Shown here piece by piece: positions 17,067 to 26,031 of a DNA stretch of 64,000 bases. The notes under the pieces were generated by a model. That model ran no database searches. It saw only the letters and a list, made by a program, of their open reading frames with translations, and had not been told where the DNA came from. Each line of letters starts with the position of its first letter. Within the stretch, counting starts at the first letter, position 1. Source of the stretch: Hyphomicrobiales bacterium. GTDB lineage: Bacteria; Pseudomonadota; Alphaproteobacteria; Rhizobiales; Rhizobiaceae. A program made the position numbers and the translations under genes. Where the stretch lies: assembly GCA_900471925.1 (NCBI GenBank), contig UCGV01000019.1, forward strand, positions 124,001-188,000, in the 5' to 3' direction.

Positions 17067-17984
17067 TCAGTGAGCGCCGCCGCCCATCAAGCCCTTGATG
17101 AAGAGCTTGTGCATGGCGAAGACGACGAGGACGGGGGGCAGCATGACGATGAGCGCGCCTGCCATGGCGATATTCCATTCCGGCCGCTGGTCGGCGCCGG
17201 GTAAGAGCTGGCTCAGGCCCATCACGACAGTGTGCATGTGAGGATCGGTGGTGATGAGCAGGGGCCAGAGATACTGGTTCCAGCCGGAGATGAACATGAT
17301 GATGGCGAGGGCTGCCGTCGTCGTACGCGAGAGCGGCCAGGCAATATCGACGAAGAAGCGGAAAGCACCAGCGCCGTCCACCTTGGCGGCGTCCGCCAGT
17401 TCGTTCGGAATGGAAAGGAAGAACTGGCGATAGAGGAACGTACCGGTCGCGGTCGCCATCAGCGGCAGCGTCAGGCCGGTAAAGCTGTCGAGCAGGTTCC
17501 ATTCCAGCTTTACCCTGATCGAGGTAACGGCAGCGATCGCATCGGAAATATAGAGACCGTCGAGGATCTGCTGGAAGGGTTCGAGCGCATTGGCGGCGAC
17601 CGCATAGGTTGGCACGATGCGCACTTCGAGCGGCAGCATCAGCGTCACGAAGATCGCCCAGAATACCAAGCCTTTCAGCGGAAAGCGGAAGTAGGTGATG
17701 GCGAAGGCCGTCATGGTGGAGAGCACGATCTTGCCGATGACGATCGTCACCGCCATGGTCAGGCTGTTCATGAACTGATCGGCAAAACCGCTACGCTCGA
17801 AGGCCGTGGCAAGATTGGCGAAAAGTTCACCGCCCGGCAGGAAGGCCGGCGGCGTCTGGCCGATCCGCTCGACCGGCAGGGAGGCCGTGACGACGACCAG
17901 ATAGATCGGCAGCGCCATGCCGATGACGCCCGTTATCATCACCAGATAGGTGAAGATGTTGAGGACGGGGGTGCGTTCGATCAT
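17067..17984 (-). CDS. ugpE: ABC sugar/glycerol-3-phosphate permease, UgpE-like
   Basis: The 305-residue permease of the CUT1 family has six hydrophobic segments, beginning IFTYLVMITGVIGMALPIYL, and the EAA loop (ELADAAKVDGAGAFRFF) near residues 190-206. The ending GLMGGGAH resembles UgpE (KGLMAGGVKG-type) proteins. It pairs with the UgpA-like permease, whose gene ends 5 bases upstream. The operon lacks an ATPase gene here, so it must share one encoded elsewhere. Substrate assignment to sn-glycerol-3-phosphate rests on sequence resemblance and neighbours. Confidence 0.85.
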   Translation of the reverse strand: MIERTPVLNIFTYLVMITGVIGMALPIYLVVVTASLPVERIGQTPPAFLPGGELFANLATAFERSGFADQFMNSLTMAVTIVIGKIVLSTMTAFAITYFRFPLKGLVFWAIFVTLMLPLEVRIVPTYAVAANALEPFQQILDGLYISDAIAAVTSIRVKLEWNLLDSFTGLTLPLMATATGTFLYRQFFLSIPNELADAAKVDGAGAFRFFVDIAWPLSRTTTAALAIIMFISGWNQYLWPLLITTDPHMHTVVMGLSQLLPGADQRPEWNIAMAGALIVMLPPVLVVFAMHKLFIKGLMGGGAH

Positions 17985-17989
17985 AGCCG

Positions 17990-18880
17990 TCAGCCTGTGT
18001 AGTGGACCCGCCGCTCCATTAGACGGTACTGCAGGATGGTGAGAATGATGACGATCGCCATGAGAACCAGCGATTGCGCTGCTGAGCCGGAAAGATCGAG
18101 GCCGATAAAGCCGTCCGCGTAGATCTTGTGGACCATGACATTGGTGGAACCACCCGGTCCGCCGCCGGTCATCACATGCACGATGCCAAAACTGTCCGTG
18201 AAGAAATCGGTGACGTTGACGACGATCAGAAAGAACAGTGTCGGCCCGAGCAACGGCAGCTGGATGTCGCGAAAACGGCGGATCGGCCCAGAGCCGTCGA
18301 GTGCTGCTGCTTCCAGCAGCGAGACCGGCAGCGCCTGGAAACCGGCGAGAAGGAAGAGGAAATTATAGGCGACGCTTTTCCAGGCGGCGCAGATGATGAT
18401 CAGGATCAATGCGTCGAAGCCATCCAGATCCGGGTTCCAGATCTTCCAGCCGAAGATTGAATTGACCGCACCTGCATAGCCGACGGCCGGATTGAAGATG
18501 AAGTGGAAGGCGATTGCTGCCGCTGGTGCGGCCACCGCGTAAGGCCAGATCAGCAGCGGCCGCATGAAACGCGTGCCCTTGAGATTGCGATCGGCCATGA
18601 AGGCGAGTGTCAATCCCGAGGCCATGGCGAGCGCGGTGCAGGCGGTCACGAAAATCGCCGTCACCCGGATCGATTGGTGATATTCCGGGTTGGAAAAGAG
18701 AAGGGCGAAGTTCTCCAGTCCAACGAAGACAGAACCGCCGCCGAAGGGCTGCTCGATGGTAAAGCTCCACCAGAGGCCGCGCATGGTCGGCCAGTAAAAG
18801 AAGATGAAGACGATCAGGAGCTGCGGCAGCACCAGAAGATAGGGAAGCCAGGCGCTTCCAAAGACAGAACGATTGGGCAT
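17990..18880 (-). CDS. ugpA: ABC sugar/glycerol-3-phosphate permease, UgpA-like
   Basis: The 296-residue CUT1 permease has an N-terminal segment (LPYLLVLPQLLIVFIFFYWP) and a PTMRGLWWSF periplasmic start typical of UgpA. The EAA loop (LLEAAALDGSGPIRRFRDIQ) lies near residues 190-210, and FGIVHVMTGGGPGGSTNVMV is the conserved UgpA/MalF-type block. It is downstream of ugpB, separated by a strong stem-loop, and 5 bases upstream of ugpE. Confidence 0.88.
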   Translation of the reverse strand: MPNRSVFGSAWLPYLLVLPQLLIVFIFFYWPTMRGLWWSFTIEQPFGGGSVFVGLENFALLFSNPEYHQSIRVTAIFVTACTALAMASGLTLAFMADRNLKGTRFMRPLLIWPYAVAAPAAAIAFHFIFNPAVGYAGAVNSIFGWKIWNPDLDGFDALILIIICAAWKSVAYNFLFLLAGFQALPVSLLEAAALDGSGPIRRFRDIQLPLLGPTLFFLIVVNVTDFFTDSFGIVHVMTGGGPGGSTNVMVHKIYADGFIGLDLSGSAAQSLVLMAIVIILTILQYRLMERRVHYTG

Positions 18881-18906
18881 GGGCAGCCGGTATCCGAGGG
18901 CAAGAT

Positions 18907-18942
18907 GGCGCCTCCCCCTGAGAGAGGGACAGGGGAGGCGCC
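18907..18942 (-). other. Intercistronic stem-loop between ugpB and ugpA
   Basis: An 11-bp perfect stem, GGCGCCTCCCC / GGGGAGGCGCC, with a 14-base loop lies in the 97-base gap. There is no T-run. The position matches mRNA-stabilising hairpins found after binding-protein genes, such as the REP element between malE and malF. Confidence 0.55.
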
Positions 18943-18977
18943 GACGGGATCAGGTTCGCGGTTGAGGACCGGCCCGA

Positions 18978-20318
18978 TCAGGGAAGCTGCTTGCCGGCAT
19001 AGCCCTGGGCAAAGCGGGCGAGCACTTCGTTGCTGCGGCGCACGCCGCTCGCGAGACCGTCATCGACGGAGACTGTGCCGGCGAAGATCTTTTCCATCTC
19101 TTCCGTGACGATCTGGCGAAGCTGCGCCATATTGCCGAGGCGCATGCCACGGGTGAGCGGGGTTGCTTCGCCGTAGCGAAGGCTTTCCATTGCGACGCGC
19201 ATGGATTCGCGGGGGCCGCTGTAGGAACCGCTGTCGAGCATCAGCTGGTAGCCGGAATTGGTGGTCGGAATGTAGCCGGTCGCTTCGGAGAAGGCCTTCT
19301 GCTGTTCCGGCTTGCCGAGCCAGGTGTAGAAGGCCGCAACACCCTTGTAGGTCTTTGCGTCGAAGCCCTTGAAGGTCCAGAGGCTGGCGCCGCCGACCGA
19401 CGTGTTGTGACGGGTATAGCCTTCATGGGTCGGCAGTGGGATGACCTTCCAGGTCTGGTCCTTCGGCATTTCTTCGAGTGTCGCTCCATAGCCGGCGATC
19501 GAGCCTGCATACGTCGCGCATTCGCCATGGCCGAAGGCTTCGCGCGAGCTGAGGCCCGACTTCGGGCGGTAGTAGGTGGCGAGGCCCAGATCGAGCCAGT
19601 TCTTCAGCATGGCGACATGGTTGCGGAAGATCGACTTGTCGTAGAGCAACTTGGTGTCGAGGCCGTCATAGCCGTTATTGTTGGTGGCAAGGGGGACGTT
19701 CGCGATCGTGTGCGTCTGTTCCCACTGGGTGGCCGGGCTGATCTCGTAGGCGTGCGTGCACTTGATGCCTGCAGCCTTCATCTGGCGCATGTCGGCTTCG
19801 AGTTCCTGCCACGTGTTCGGCATGTCCTTGATGCCAGCCTTGTCGAACATCGTCGTGTTGACATAGAGCACGAAGGTCGAGGAATTGAAGGGGAAGGACC
19901 AGAGATTGCCCTTCGTGTCGGCATAATAGTTCTTGATCGAGCCGACGTAGTCGTCCCAGTCGACCTTGACGCCCTGGTCGTCCATTAGCTGATAGGCCGG
20001 ATAGACGGCGCCTGACAGCATCATCGTCGCGGTGCCGATTTCGAAAACCTGCAGGATCGCCGGCTGCTTGTTGGAGCGGTAGGCGGCGATAGCGTTCTGC
20101 AGCGCTGTGTCATAATCGCCCTGGCTGGTGCAGACGAGCTCGTAATCCGCTTGGCTGGCGTTGAAATTGGTGCAGAACGTCTGGATCACTTTGCTGAGCT
20201 GGCCGGTGAGCCCGTACCAGAAATCGATCTTGGTTTTTTCCTGCGCGGCGGCCGGGCTGGCGGCGAGCAGGGCGGCGGCAGCCGCGGCACAAAGAAAACG
20301 TTGCATCGGAAAATCCAT
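18978..20318 (-). CDS. ugpB: Glycerol-3-phosphate-type ABC substrate-binding protein, UgpB-like
   Basis: The 446-residue periplasmic protein has a signal peptide (FLCAAAAAALLAASPAAAQ). It matches UgpB through KIDFWYGLTGQLSKVI, the PAILQVFEIGTATMMLSGAV block, SFPFNSSTFVLYVN and GGASLWTFKG, all shared with E. coli UgpB. The first Met at 20318 is used; a second Met four residues on is equally possible because neither has a strong ribosome binding site. It is the first gene of a four-gene operon. A LacI-type palindrome about 90-100 bases upstream rather than a clear Pho box suggests control by a sugar-type repressor. The ligand may be glycerol-3-phosphate, a glycerophosphodiester or another compound. 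Confidence 0.87.
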   Translation of the reverse strand: MDFPMQRFLCAAAAAALLAASPAAAQEKTKIDFWYGLTGQLSKVIQTFCTNFNASQADYELVCTSQGDYDTALQNAIAAYRSNKQPAILQVFEIGTATMMLSGAVYPAYQLMDDQGVKVDWDDYVGSIKNYYADTKGNLWSFPFNSSTFVLYVNTTMFDKAGIKDMPNTWQELEADMRQMKAAGIKCTHAYEISPATQWEQTHTIANVPLATNNNGYDGLDTKLLYDKSIFRNHVAMLKNWLDLGLATYYRPKSGLSSREAFGHGECATYAGSIAGYGATLEEMPKDQTWKVIPLPTHEGYTRHNTSVGGASLWTFKGFDAKTYKGVAAFYTWLGKPEQQKAFSEATGYIPTTNSGYQLMLDSGSYSGPRESMRVAMESLRYGEATPLTRGMRLGNMAQLRQIVTEEMEKIFAGTVSVDDGLASGVRRSNEVLARFAQGYAGKQLP

Positions 20319-20414
20319 TTCGTTGAAAGAGCTTTTCGGCGGCTTTTTAGCCCGCCTGCAGCTCGGTCTAGGAAGGCAACGTGACGTTCTCGTTATAGCC
20401 TGATGAACTTTCGA

Positions 20415-20426
20415 TGAAACGTTTCA
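20415..20426. promoter_or_regulatory. Perfect 12-bp palindrome resembling a LacI-family operator
   Basis: TGAAACGTTTCA is a perfect inverted repeat with the central CG typical of LacI/GalR operators. It is centred about 102 bases upstream of ugpB, in a 372-base intergenic region between ugpB and the divergent prc gene that otherwise shows no gene. No PhoB direct repeat was recognised. Confidence 0.5.
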
Positions 20427-20690
20427 CTTCCGGGTATCGAACTCGGAATATCAGAAGTTGCAAGCTTTGGAATGTGTATTGGTAGGAGGCGCGCCCAGCC
20501 AGGCAGACCAAGGAAATTCCCAAGCTCTTGCTGGCCACGGCAGGTGAAGAGGCGGCGTGTAGCGGTCGGGCCAGACACTTTTTCGCGGCTTTGCAATCCT
20601 TGATGTTTGCTATCCGGTTGCCAAAAAACCATAATTGCCTCACCTAGAATGCATATCGTCGATAGACACTACGAATTGGATCAACGCTGA

Positions 20691-22778
20691 ATGCGCATAC
20701 AATACGCTTTTCTTGCTGCATTTCTCGCAATCGCACAGACAGCCAGTGCTGAAGTGGCCGCGCCGCCTGTTCTGGCGCCGCTCAAGCCGCAGGGGCAGGC
20801 GGCTCAATTGAGTACGCAGCTCCTGACGCGCTTCAGCTACCGGCCGGCTCCGCTCGATGACGCCCTGTCTGCGCGGATCATGGACCAGTTCGTAAAATCG
20901 CTGGACCCGGACCGCATGCTGTTTCTGCAGGCGGACATCGACAGCTTCATGGCCGATCGCAGCGAGATCGACGACGCCATCGAAAAGGCGAACCTGAAGA
21001 TCCCGTTCACGATCTTCAACACCTATGAGCGGCGCGTGGTCGATCGCATGAGCTATGCGCGCAGCCTGCTCAAGCAGGGCTTCGATTTCAGTACGCAGGA
21101 AAATTATTCCGTGTTGCGCGACAAGCAGCCCTGGCCGCAATCGGCGGCAGAGAGCGACGAACTGTGGCGCAAGCGCGTCAAAAGCGACTGGCTGCTGTTG
21201 AAACTGGCGGGCAAGAGTGATGCCGCCATTCGGGACACGCTAGACAAACGCTATGCGAACGCACTCGAGCGTGTTTACAAATACAAGAGCGAAGACGTCT
21301 TCCAGTCTTTCATGGATGCCTATGCGACGTCGATCGATCCGCATACGGATTATCTCGGCGCGAACGCCTCTGCCGACTTCAATATCGCCATGAAGCTTTC
21401 GCTGGTCGGTATCGGTGCGGTCCTGCAGGAACGTGACGACTATACGACCGTCCGTGAGCTGGTGCCGGGCGGGCCGGCCCAGGTTTCCGGCAAGCTCGCG
21501 GTCGGAGACCGCATTACCGGCGTTGGCCAGGGCAAGAATGGGCCGATCAAGGATGTCGTGGGTACGCGCCTCGACGAGGTCGTGCAGATGATCCGCGGGA
21601 AGGAGGGCTCCGTCGTGCGCCTGGACATCCTGCCGGCGGATGCCGGAGCGGATGCCACGCATCGTGTCATCAGCCTCGTTCGCGATAAGATCAGCCTGGA
21701 AAAGCAGGCTGCAAGCAAGGCCGTAATGTCGGTGAAGGCGGGCGAAACCACGCGCAAGATCGGCATAATCACACTGCCGGCATTCTACGAGGATTTTGAA
21801 GCCCGAGGCAAAGGCGACAAGGACTACCGGAGTGCAAGCCGCGATGTTGCCAAGCTCCTCGGCGAACTGAAGCAGGAAAATGTCGATAGCGTTCTCATCG
21901 ACCTGCGCAACAATGGCGGCGGTTCGCTGGATGAAGCGGTTGATCTGACCGGCCTCTTCATCGGTAACGGCCCGGTCGTTCAGCAACGCAGCAGCGACGG
22001 CAAGATCGGGGTCAGAAGTGCAGATTTCGCGGCGCCCGCCTGGACAGGCCCAATGGGTGTGCTGATCAATCGCGGTTCGGCGTCGGCCTCGGAGATTTTT
22101 GCTGCCGCCATTCAGGATTACGGTCGAGGCGTCATCATCGGCGAACCGAGCTTCGGCAAGGGAACCGTTCAGACCGTCATCAATCTCGACCAGATGGTTC
22201 GCAACAGCAAACCCGAATTCGGCGAGTTGAAGGTGACCATTGCCCAGTTCTTCCGGGTCGATGGCGGTACGACGCAGTTGCGAGGCGTGACACCCGATAT
22301 CAGCTTGCCGGGACTTTCCGATCCGACCAGCTTCGGTGAGACCAGCTACGACAATGCGCTGCCGTGGGCCGAGATCAAACCTGCCGATTATAAGCCGACC
22401 GACACTGTCAAGGCGTTGCTGCCGGCGCTGCAAAGCCGCCATGATGCGCGGGTTGCGGGCGATCCGGATTTCCAGAGCCTGTTGAAGGACATCGCAGACC
22501 TGAAGGCGCAGCGTGAAAAAGGGGTCATCTCCCTCAATGAAGCCGAGCGCCGCAAGGAGGCGACGGCTCGGGAGAACCGGCTGAAGGATCGCGCGCAAGA
22601 AGGCGATGGCGAAGACCTTGGCGGAGATGACGGACTGCAGTCCAACGAGCGCAGCCTGAGCGCCGATATCGCCCTCGAAAATGCCCGTAAGAAGGCAAAG
22701 GATGTCTTGCTCAACGAGGCAGCTGCCATCCTTGCCGATGAGGCGGATCTGCAGGCGGGAAGCACGGCCGGAAAATAG
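20691..22778 (+). CDS. prc: Tail-specific (C-terminal processing) periplasmic protease
   Basis: The 695-residue S41-family protease has a signal peptide (MRIQYAFLAAFLAIAQTASA) and an N-terminal helical domain (~25-215). A PDZ domain follows (~215-310; IGAVLQERDD, ELVPGGPAQVSGKLAVGDRI). The catalytic core has RGSASASEIFAAA (serine nucleophile) and GEPSFGKGTVQ (lysine general base). The charged C-terminal domain (DLKAQREKGVISLNEAERR) is the Prc-type tail region. It trims and degrades periplasmic proteins such as lipoproteins and cell-wall hydrolases. It is transcribed alone and divergently from ugpB. Confidence 0.93.
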   Translation: MRIQYAFLAAFLAIAQTASAEVAAPPVLAPLKPQGQAAQLSTQLLTRFSYRPAPLDDALSARIMDQFVKSLDPDRMLFLQADIDSFMADRSEIDDAIEKANLKIPFTIFNTYERRVVDRMSYARSLLKQGFDFSTQENYSVLRDKQPWPQSAAESDELWRKRVKSDWLLLKLAGKSDAAIRDTLDKRYANALERVYKYKSEDVFQSFMDAYATSIDPHTDYLGANASADFNIAMKLSLVGIGAVLQERDDYTTVRELVPGGPAQVSGKLAVGDRITGVGQGKNGPIKDVVGTRLDEVVQMIRGKEGSVVRLDILPADAGADATHRVISLVRDKISLEKQAASKAVMSVKAGETTRKIGIITLPAFYEDFEARGKGDKDYRSASRDVAKLLGELKQENVDSVLIDLRNNGGGSLDEAVDLTGLFIGNGPVVQQRSSDGKIGVRSADFAAPAWTGPMGVLINRGSASASEIFAAAIQDYGRGVIIGEPSFGKGTVQTVINLDQMVRNSKPEFGELKVTIAQFFRVDGGTTQLRGVTPDISLPGLSDPTSFGETSYDNALPWAEIKPADYKPTDTVKALLPALQSRHDARVAGDPDFQSLLKDIADLKAQREKGVISLNEAERRKEATARENRLKDRAQEGDGEDLGGDDGLQSNERSLSADIALENARKKAKDVLLNEAAAILADEADLQAGSTAGK

Positions 22779-22810
22779 TTGGCCTGGGGATACCGCCATA
22801 TCGCTCAATG

Positions 22811-22846
22811 CGAACGCCCCCGCAGCGGTTGCGACGGGGGCGTTCG
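22811..22846. terminator. Bidirectional terminator between prc and cyclase genes
   Basis: A 12-bp perfect stem, CGAACGCCCCCG / CGGGGGCGTTCG, with a 12-base loop lies between two convergent genes. Confidence 0.65.
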
Positions 22847-22880
22847 GAATCAGGCGACTATTTGAGCAAATTGACAGTCT

Positions 22881-24764
22881 CTATCCTTCGATACGTTGCC
22901 GGCCCTCTATCGCTTCCGCCAGAAGCCGCTTGAAACGTGGTTGCTGGCGCAGGTTGTCAAGGTCGGAATCATGCGTGAACCATTTGATGTGGTAGACCGA
23001 GCTGCGTGGCAGAAGGCCCTCCAGGATATCGATCGCTTCCTCCACATGCCCGAGCACGGAATGGACGCAGGCGAGGTTATACTGGGCGACGATATCATCG
23101 GGATCGATCGCAATGGCGCGTGCCGCCCAATCGCAGGCGCGCGCTGCGTCACCGAGATGGGCGAGGGCGAGGGCACCGCGATGCGCGGGACCGGAATTTT
23201 CCGGGTTCTGGTTCAACGCCCTTTCCGCTCGCGCAATTCCGATGCGTGCCCAAGCCTCCTTATCCGCAATCCGTCCAAGCGAGTGATAGGACGACATCAA
23301 ATGGATCGGCGAAACATAGTCATTGGGTCGGATTTCCGCCGCCCGCGTGAAGTAATGTACCGCTTCGGCAAAATCTCCGCGCATGAAGAAGATGCGGGCA
23401 TAGTGGAAATTTGCCTCGTATAGGTTGGGATCGAGGGCAAGTGCCCGTTCGAAGGCGGCCGTCGCTGCCTCGTCCTTGCCGTTCTGATGGAGCGCCAGCC
23501 CCCGAGAGGCATGTGCCTCCGCGAGGTCGGGATCGAGTTCCAGGGCTCTCGCACTCATTTCCAGAATGCGCTCCAGAGGTACGTCGGCCGGCGCCCAGTC
23601 ACGGATTGCGGCGTCGCAATCGGCAATGCCGGCATAGGCGCGACCGTAATCGGGGTCGAGTTCAACGGCCTTGTAGAACATGCGCCGGGCAAGCTGCAGA
23701 TAGGACTTGGTCCAGGTGTGGGAGAGTTGCCGGCCCCTGAGATAATAAGTGTAGGCTTCGACATTTGCAGTTGGCTCGGCGGCAATCGCCTTGCGCTCTT
23801 CCGGCAGAAGCCGCACCTTCAGTTGGCCGACGATTGCGTTGGTGATCTCGTCCTGGATGGCGAAGATATCCGTGAGGTCGCGGTCATAGCGCTCCGCCCA
23901 GAGATGATCGCCATTCGCAGTGTCGATCAGCTGGCCGGAGATGCGCACCCGCTTGCCGACGATGCGGACGCTGCCTTCGAGCATGTAACGGACGCCAAGC
24001 TCCCGGGCGAGCTGTTTCACCTTCACGGAAGTGCCCTTGTAGGTGAAGACCGTGTTGCGCGGCACGACATGCAGGCTGGAGATCTTTGAGAGGTCCGTGA
24101 TGATGTCTTCGGTGATGCCGTCGGAAAAGTAATCCTGATCGGCATCCCCGCTCATATTGGTGAAGGGTAGGACGGCAATGAAGCAAGTGTTGAGATTCTG
24201 CGCGACCAGGCGGGCCGCCCCCGGTCCATCGAAGGAAACCGTATAGACCTGTACCGGTTGCCGGATGTTTTTGAACACGTGTTCACCTAAAAACTCGAAG
24301 CCGAGGCTCAAGCGTGAACCGACCTGATCGCGTACGATTGACGACACAGCGACACCGCCGGGAGGGGCGACAGTTTCGAGGCGCGCGGCGAGATTGACGC
24401 CGTCTCCGAAAATATCGTCATTCTCCACGACGACGTCGCCGAGATTGATGCCGATACGGAATTCGACGCGTTCCTCCTTCGGAACGTTTTCGTTGCGTGC
24501 AGCCATGCTGCGCTGGATTTCTGCTGCGCAGGCCACGGCGTTCACGACGCTCTTGAACTCGGCCAAGATTCCGTCACCCGTCAATTTGACGATACGGCCC
24601 TTGTACTCTGATATGCGGATATCGACCAGTTCGCAGCGATGGCGGTTCAAAGCCTGTAGCGTGCCTGTCTCGTCCATGCCCATGAGCCGGCTGTACCCGA
24701 CCACATCGGCAGCGAGTATAGCACTCAATCGCCGCTCCATGACCCTCTCCATGGATTGTCTCAT
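22881..24764 (-). CDS. Class III adenylate/guanylate cyclase with TolB-like and TPR regions
   Basis: The protein is ~627 residues long. The cyclase domain (~10-190) has both metal-binding aspartates (SAILAADVVGYSRLMG and KLTGDGILAEF) and the transition-state Asn/Arg block GVNLAARLETV, so it looks active. A CadC/TolB-N-like region follows (~220-340; FTNMSGDADQDYFSDGITED, LEGSVRIVGKRVRISGQLID). Tetratricopeptide-like repeats then run to the end (~370-610). This arrangement is common in rhizobia. No membrane helix is evident. The start is uncertain: Met codons at 24764, 24752 and 24740 are all plausible, and an extension to 24884 is not supported by a ribosome site. The signal sensed is unknown. 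Confidence 0.88.
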   Translation of the reverse strand: MRQSMERVMERRLSAILAADVVGYSRLMGMDETGTLQALNRHRCELVDIRISEYKGRIVKLTGDGILAEFKSVVNAVACAAEIQRSMAARNENVPKEERVEFRIGINLGDVVVENDDIFGDGVNLAARLETVAPPGGVAVSSIVRDQVGSRLSLGFEFLGEHVFKNIRQPVQVYTVSFDGPGAARLVAQNLNTCFIAVLPFTNMSGDADQDYFSDGITEDIITDLSKISSLHVVPRNTVFTYKGTSVKVKQLARELGVRYMLEGSVRIVGKRVRISGQLIDTANGDHLWAERYDRDLTDIFAIQDEITNAIVGQLKVRLLPEERKAIAAEPTANVEAYTYYLRGRQLSHTWTKSYLQLARRMFYKAVELDPDYGRAYAGIADCDAAIRDWAPADVPLERILEMSARALELDPDLAEAHASRGLALHQNGKDEAATAAFERALALDPNLYEANFHYARIFFMRGDFAEAVHYFTRAAEIRPNDYVSPIHLMSSYHSLGRIADKEAWARIGIARAERALNQNPENSGPAHRGALALAHLGDAARACDWAARAIAIDPDDIVAQYNLACVHSVLGHVEEAIDILEGLLPRSSVYHIKWFTHDSDLDNLRQQPRFKRLLAEAIEGRQRIEG

Positions 24765-25275
24765 GTCAGTTCTCGCTTTTCCAGATTTTGACCGCGCCAA
24801 GGCTTTCCCCTGCATGCGACATCCTCCGATATCGGCATGCTCTGGCGGCGGCGCAGAGCCTATATCGTTGCGGCACAGCATCAATACTCCAAACGGGCGA
24901 AGTTTGCATCAAACGGTAGTTCTTTCGGAGGAGGAAATACCGGAGGGCGATCGAAAGCGCATTTTTGAGGCAGTGCCCTCCGATTTCAGCGATTCTCGAA
25001 TCGCTCCGGCGAGTCGACGAGGAACGGTGTTCAAGGACGGCCATTGTCGCCATTCCGACGAACGGGAAGCCCGCCCGACCGTATCTTTCGTCCGACGATT
25101 TCGGCTCGATCGCCCCCCTGATTGAACGCTGAAATAGAGAAGCTTGACGGCCACCACGACAGATCGCGCCCATCAACTCCTGGTAGGATTGATCGGCCTT
25201 CATCGATCAAAATGCGCCTCTTCACCACTTCTCGTCTACATTTACATTCCGACTGATATGTATTTATATCAAGTC
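24765..25275. other. Intergenic region between cyclase and TetR genes
   Basis: About 510 bases without a supported gene. It must hold the divergent promoters of the cyclase and TetR genes. The last 50 bases before the regulator are AT-rich (TACATTTACATT...ATATGTATTTATATC), a likely promoter/operator zone. Short open frames here have atypical codon use and were not accepted. Confidence 0.4.
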
Positions 25276-25950
25276 ATGACCACACCCCCTCGCACCAGAC
25301 GCACACAGGCAGACAGACGCGCCGAGACCCGCGTCCAGCTCATCAGAGCCGCGACAACGCTGTTGCATAGGATTGGGTTTGCCGGATTGACGACGGCTAA
25401 TGTCGCCAAGGAAGCCGGGCTGACGACCGGTGCCCTGCATCATCATTTCCCCACCAAGTTCGAGCTTCTGTTCACTGTCTACGATCATCTGGCGGAACGA
25501 GTGCTTGAGGACTTCACCAGGCAGAAAAACCTGGCAAGCGGCGGGCGGCTGAACGTCCCGAAGCTGGTCCGCTATTTCTGGGGCGTCTACGGCGATCCCG
25601 AATATTGGGCGATCTGGGAGATCCTGATCGGCACGCGGGCCGAAGCGGAAGCTCGTCCAGCCGCGGTCTCCGATCGCATGGATGCGATCCGCGAGGTCCG
25701 CTACCGCTGGCTCGAAGAGCATGTCGATATGGGCCGGAACAAGAAGGAGATTTTCGAGCTTCTCGAATTCACCCTCATCGCAATCCGCGGCCTCAGCCTC
25801 GAACGACTGTTTCACAAGGAGGAGGCCTATTTCGAGCGGCATCTCCAGACCCTCACCACGGTGATATCAGCTCGCTACGAGCTTCTGGCGAGTGATGCTG
25901 ATGTAACGCTGCTAAGGGCCTCAGGCCCGAGGGGCAAAGCGCCGAAATGA
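25276..25950 (+). CDS. TetR/AcrR-family transcriptional regulator
   Basis: The 224-residue regulator has an N-terminal HTH (~25-70): AATTLLHRIGFAGLTTANVA and AGLTTGALHHHFPTKFELLF, the canonical TetR recognition-helix layout. The C-terminal ligand-binding domain is unassigned. ATG at 25276 is used; ATG at 25258 is an alternative. It precedes the M14 carboxypeptidase and DppA-like genes in the same direction by 81 bases, so it may control them. The effector is unknown. Confidence 0.87.
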   Translation: MTTPPRTRRTQADRRAETRVQLIRAATTLLHRIGFAGLTTANVAKEAGLTTGALHHHFPTKFELLFTVYDHLAERVLEDFTRQKNLASGGRLNVPKLVRYFWGVYGDPEYWAIWEILIGTRAEAEARPAAVSDRMDAIREVRYRWLEEHVDMGRNKKEIFELLEFTLIAIRGLSLERLFHKEEAYFERHLQTLTTVISARYELLASDADVTLLRASGPRGKAPK

Positions 25951-26031
25951 AGGAATAACAGCAATATGCGGCTGCCCTTCCTCGGTCGGGCGGACGTCAG
26001 GTCACGCCAACTGCGGGAGTAACGGGCGACA

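Noticed and set aside
20319..20690. Small open frames in the ugpB-prc gap
   Set aside because: Atypical codon use and no ribosome site; this is better read as a divergent promoter region.
21240..22808. Open frame of about 520 codons opposite prc
   Set aside because: Antisense shadow of a well-supported protease gene.
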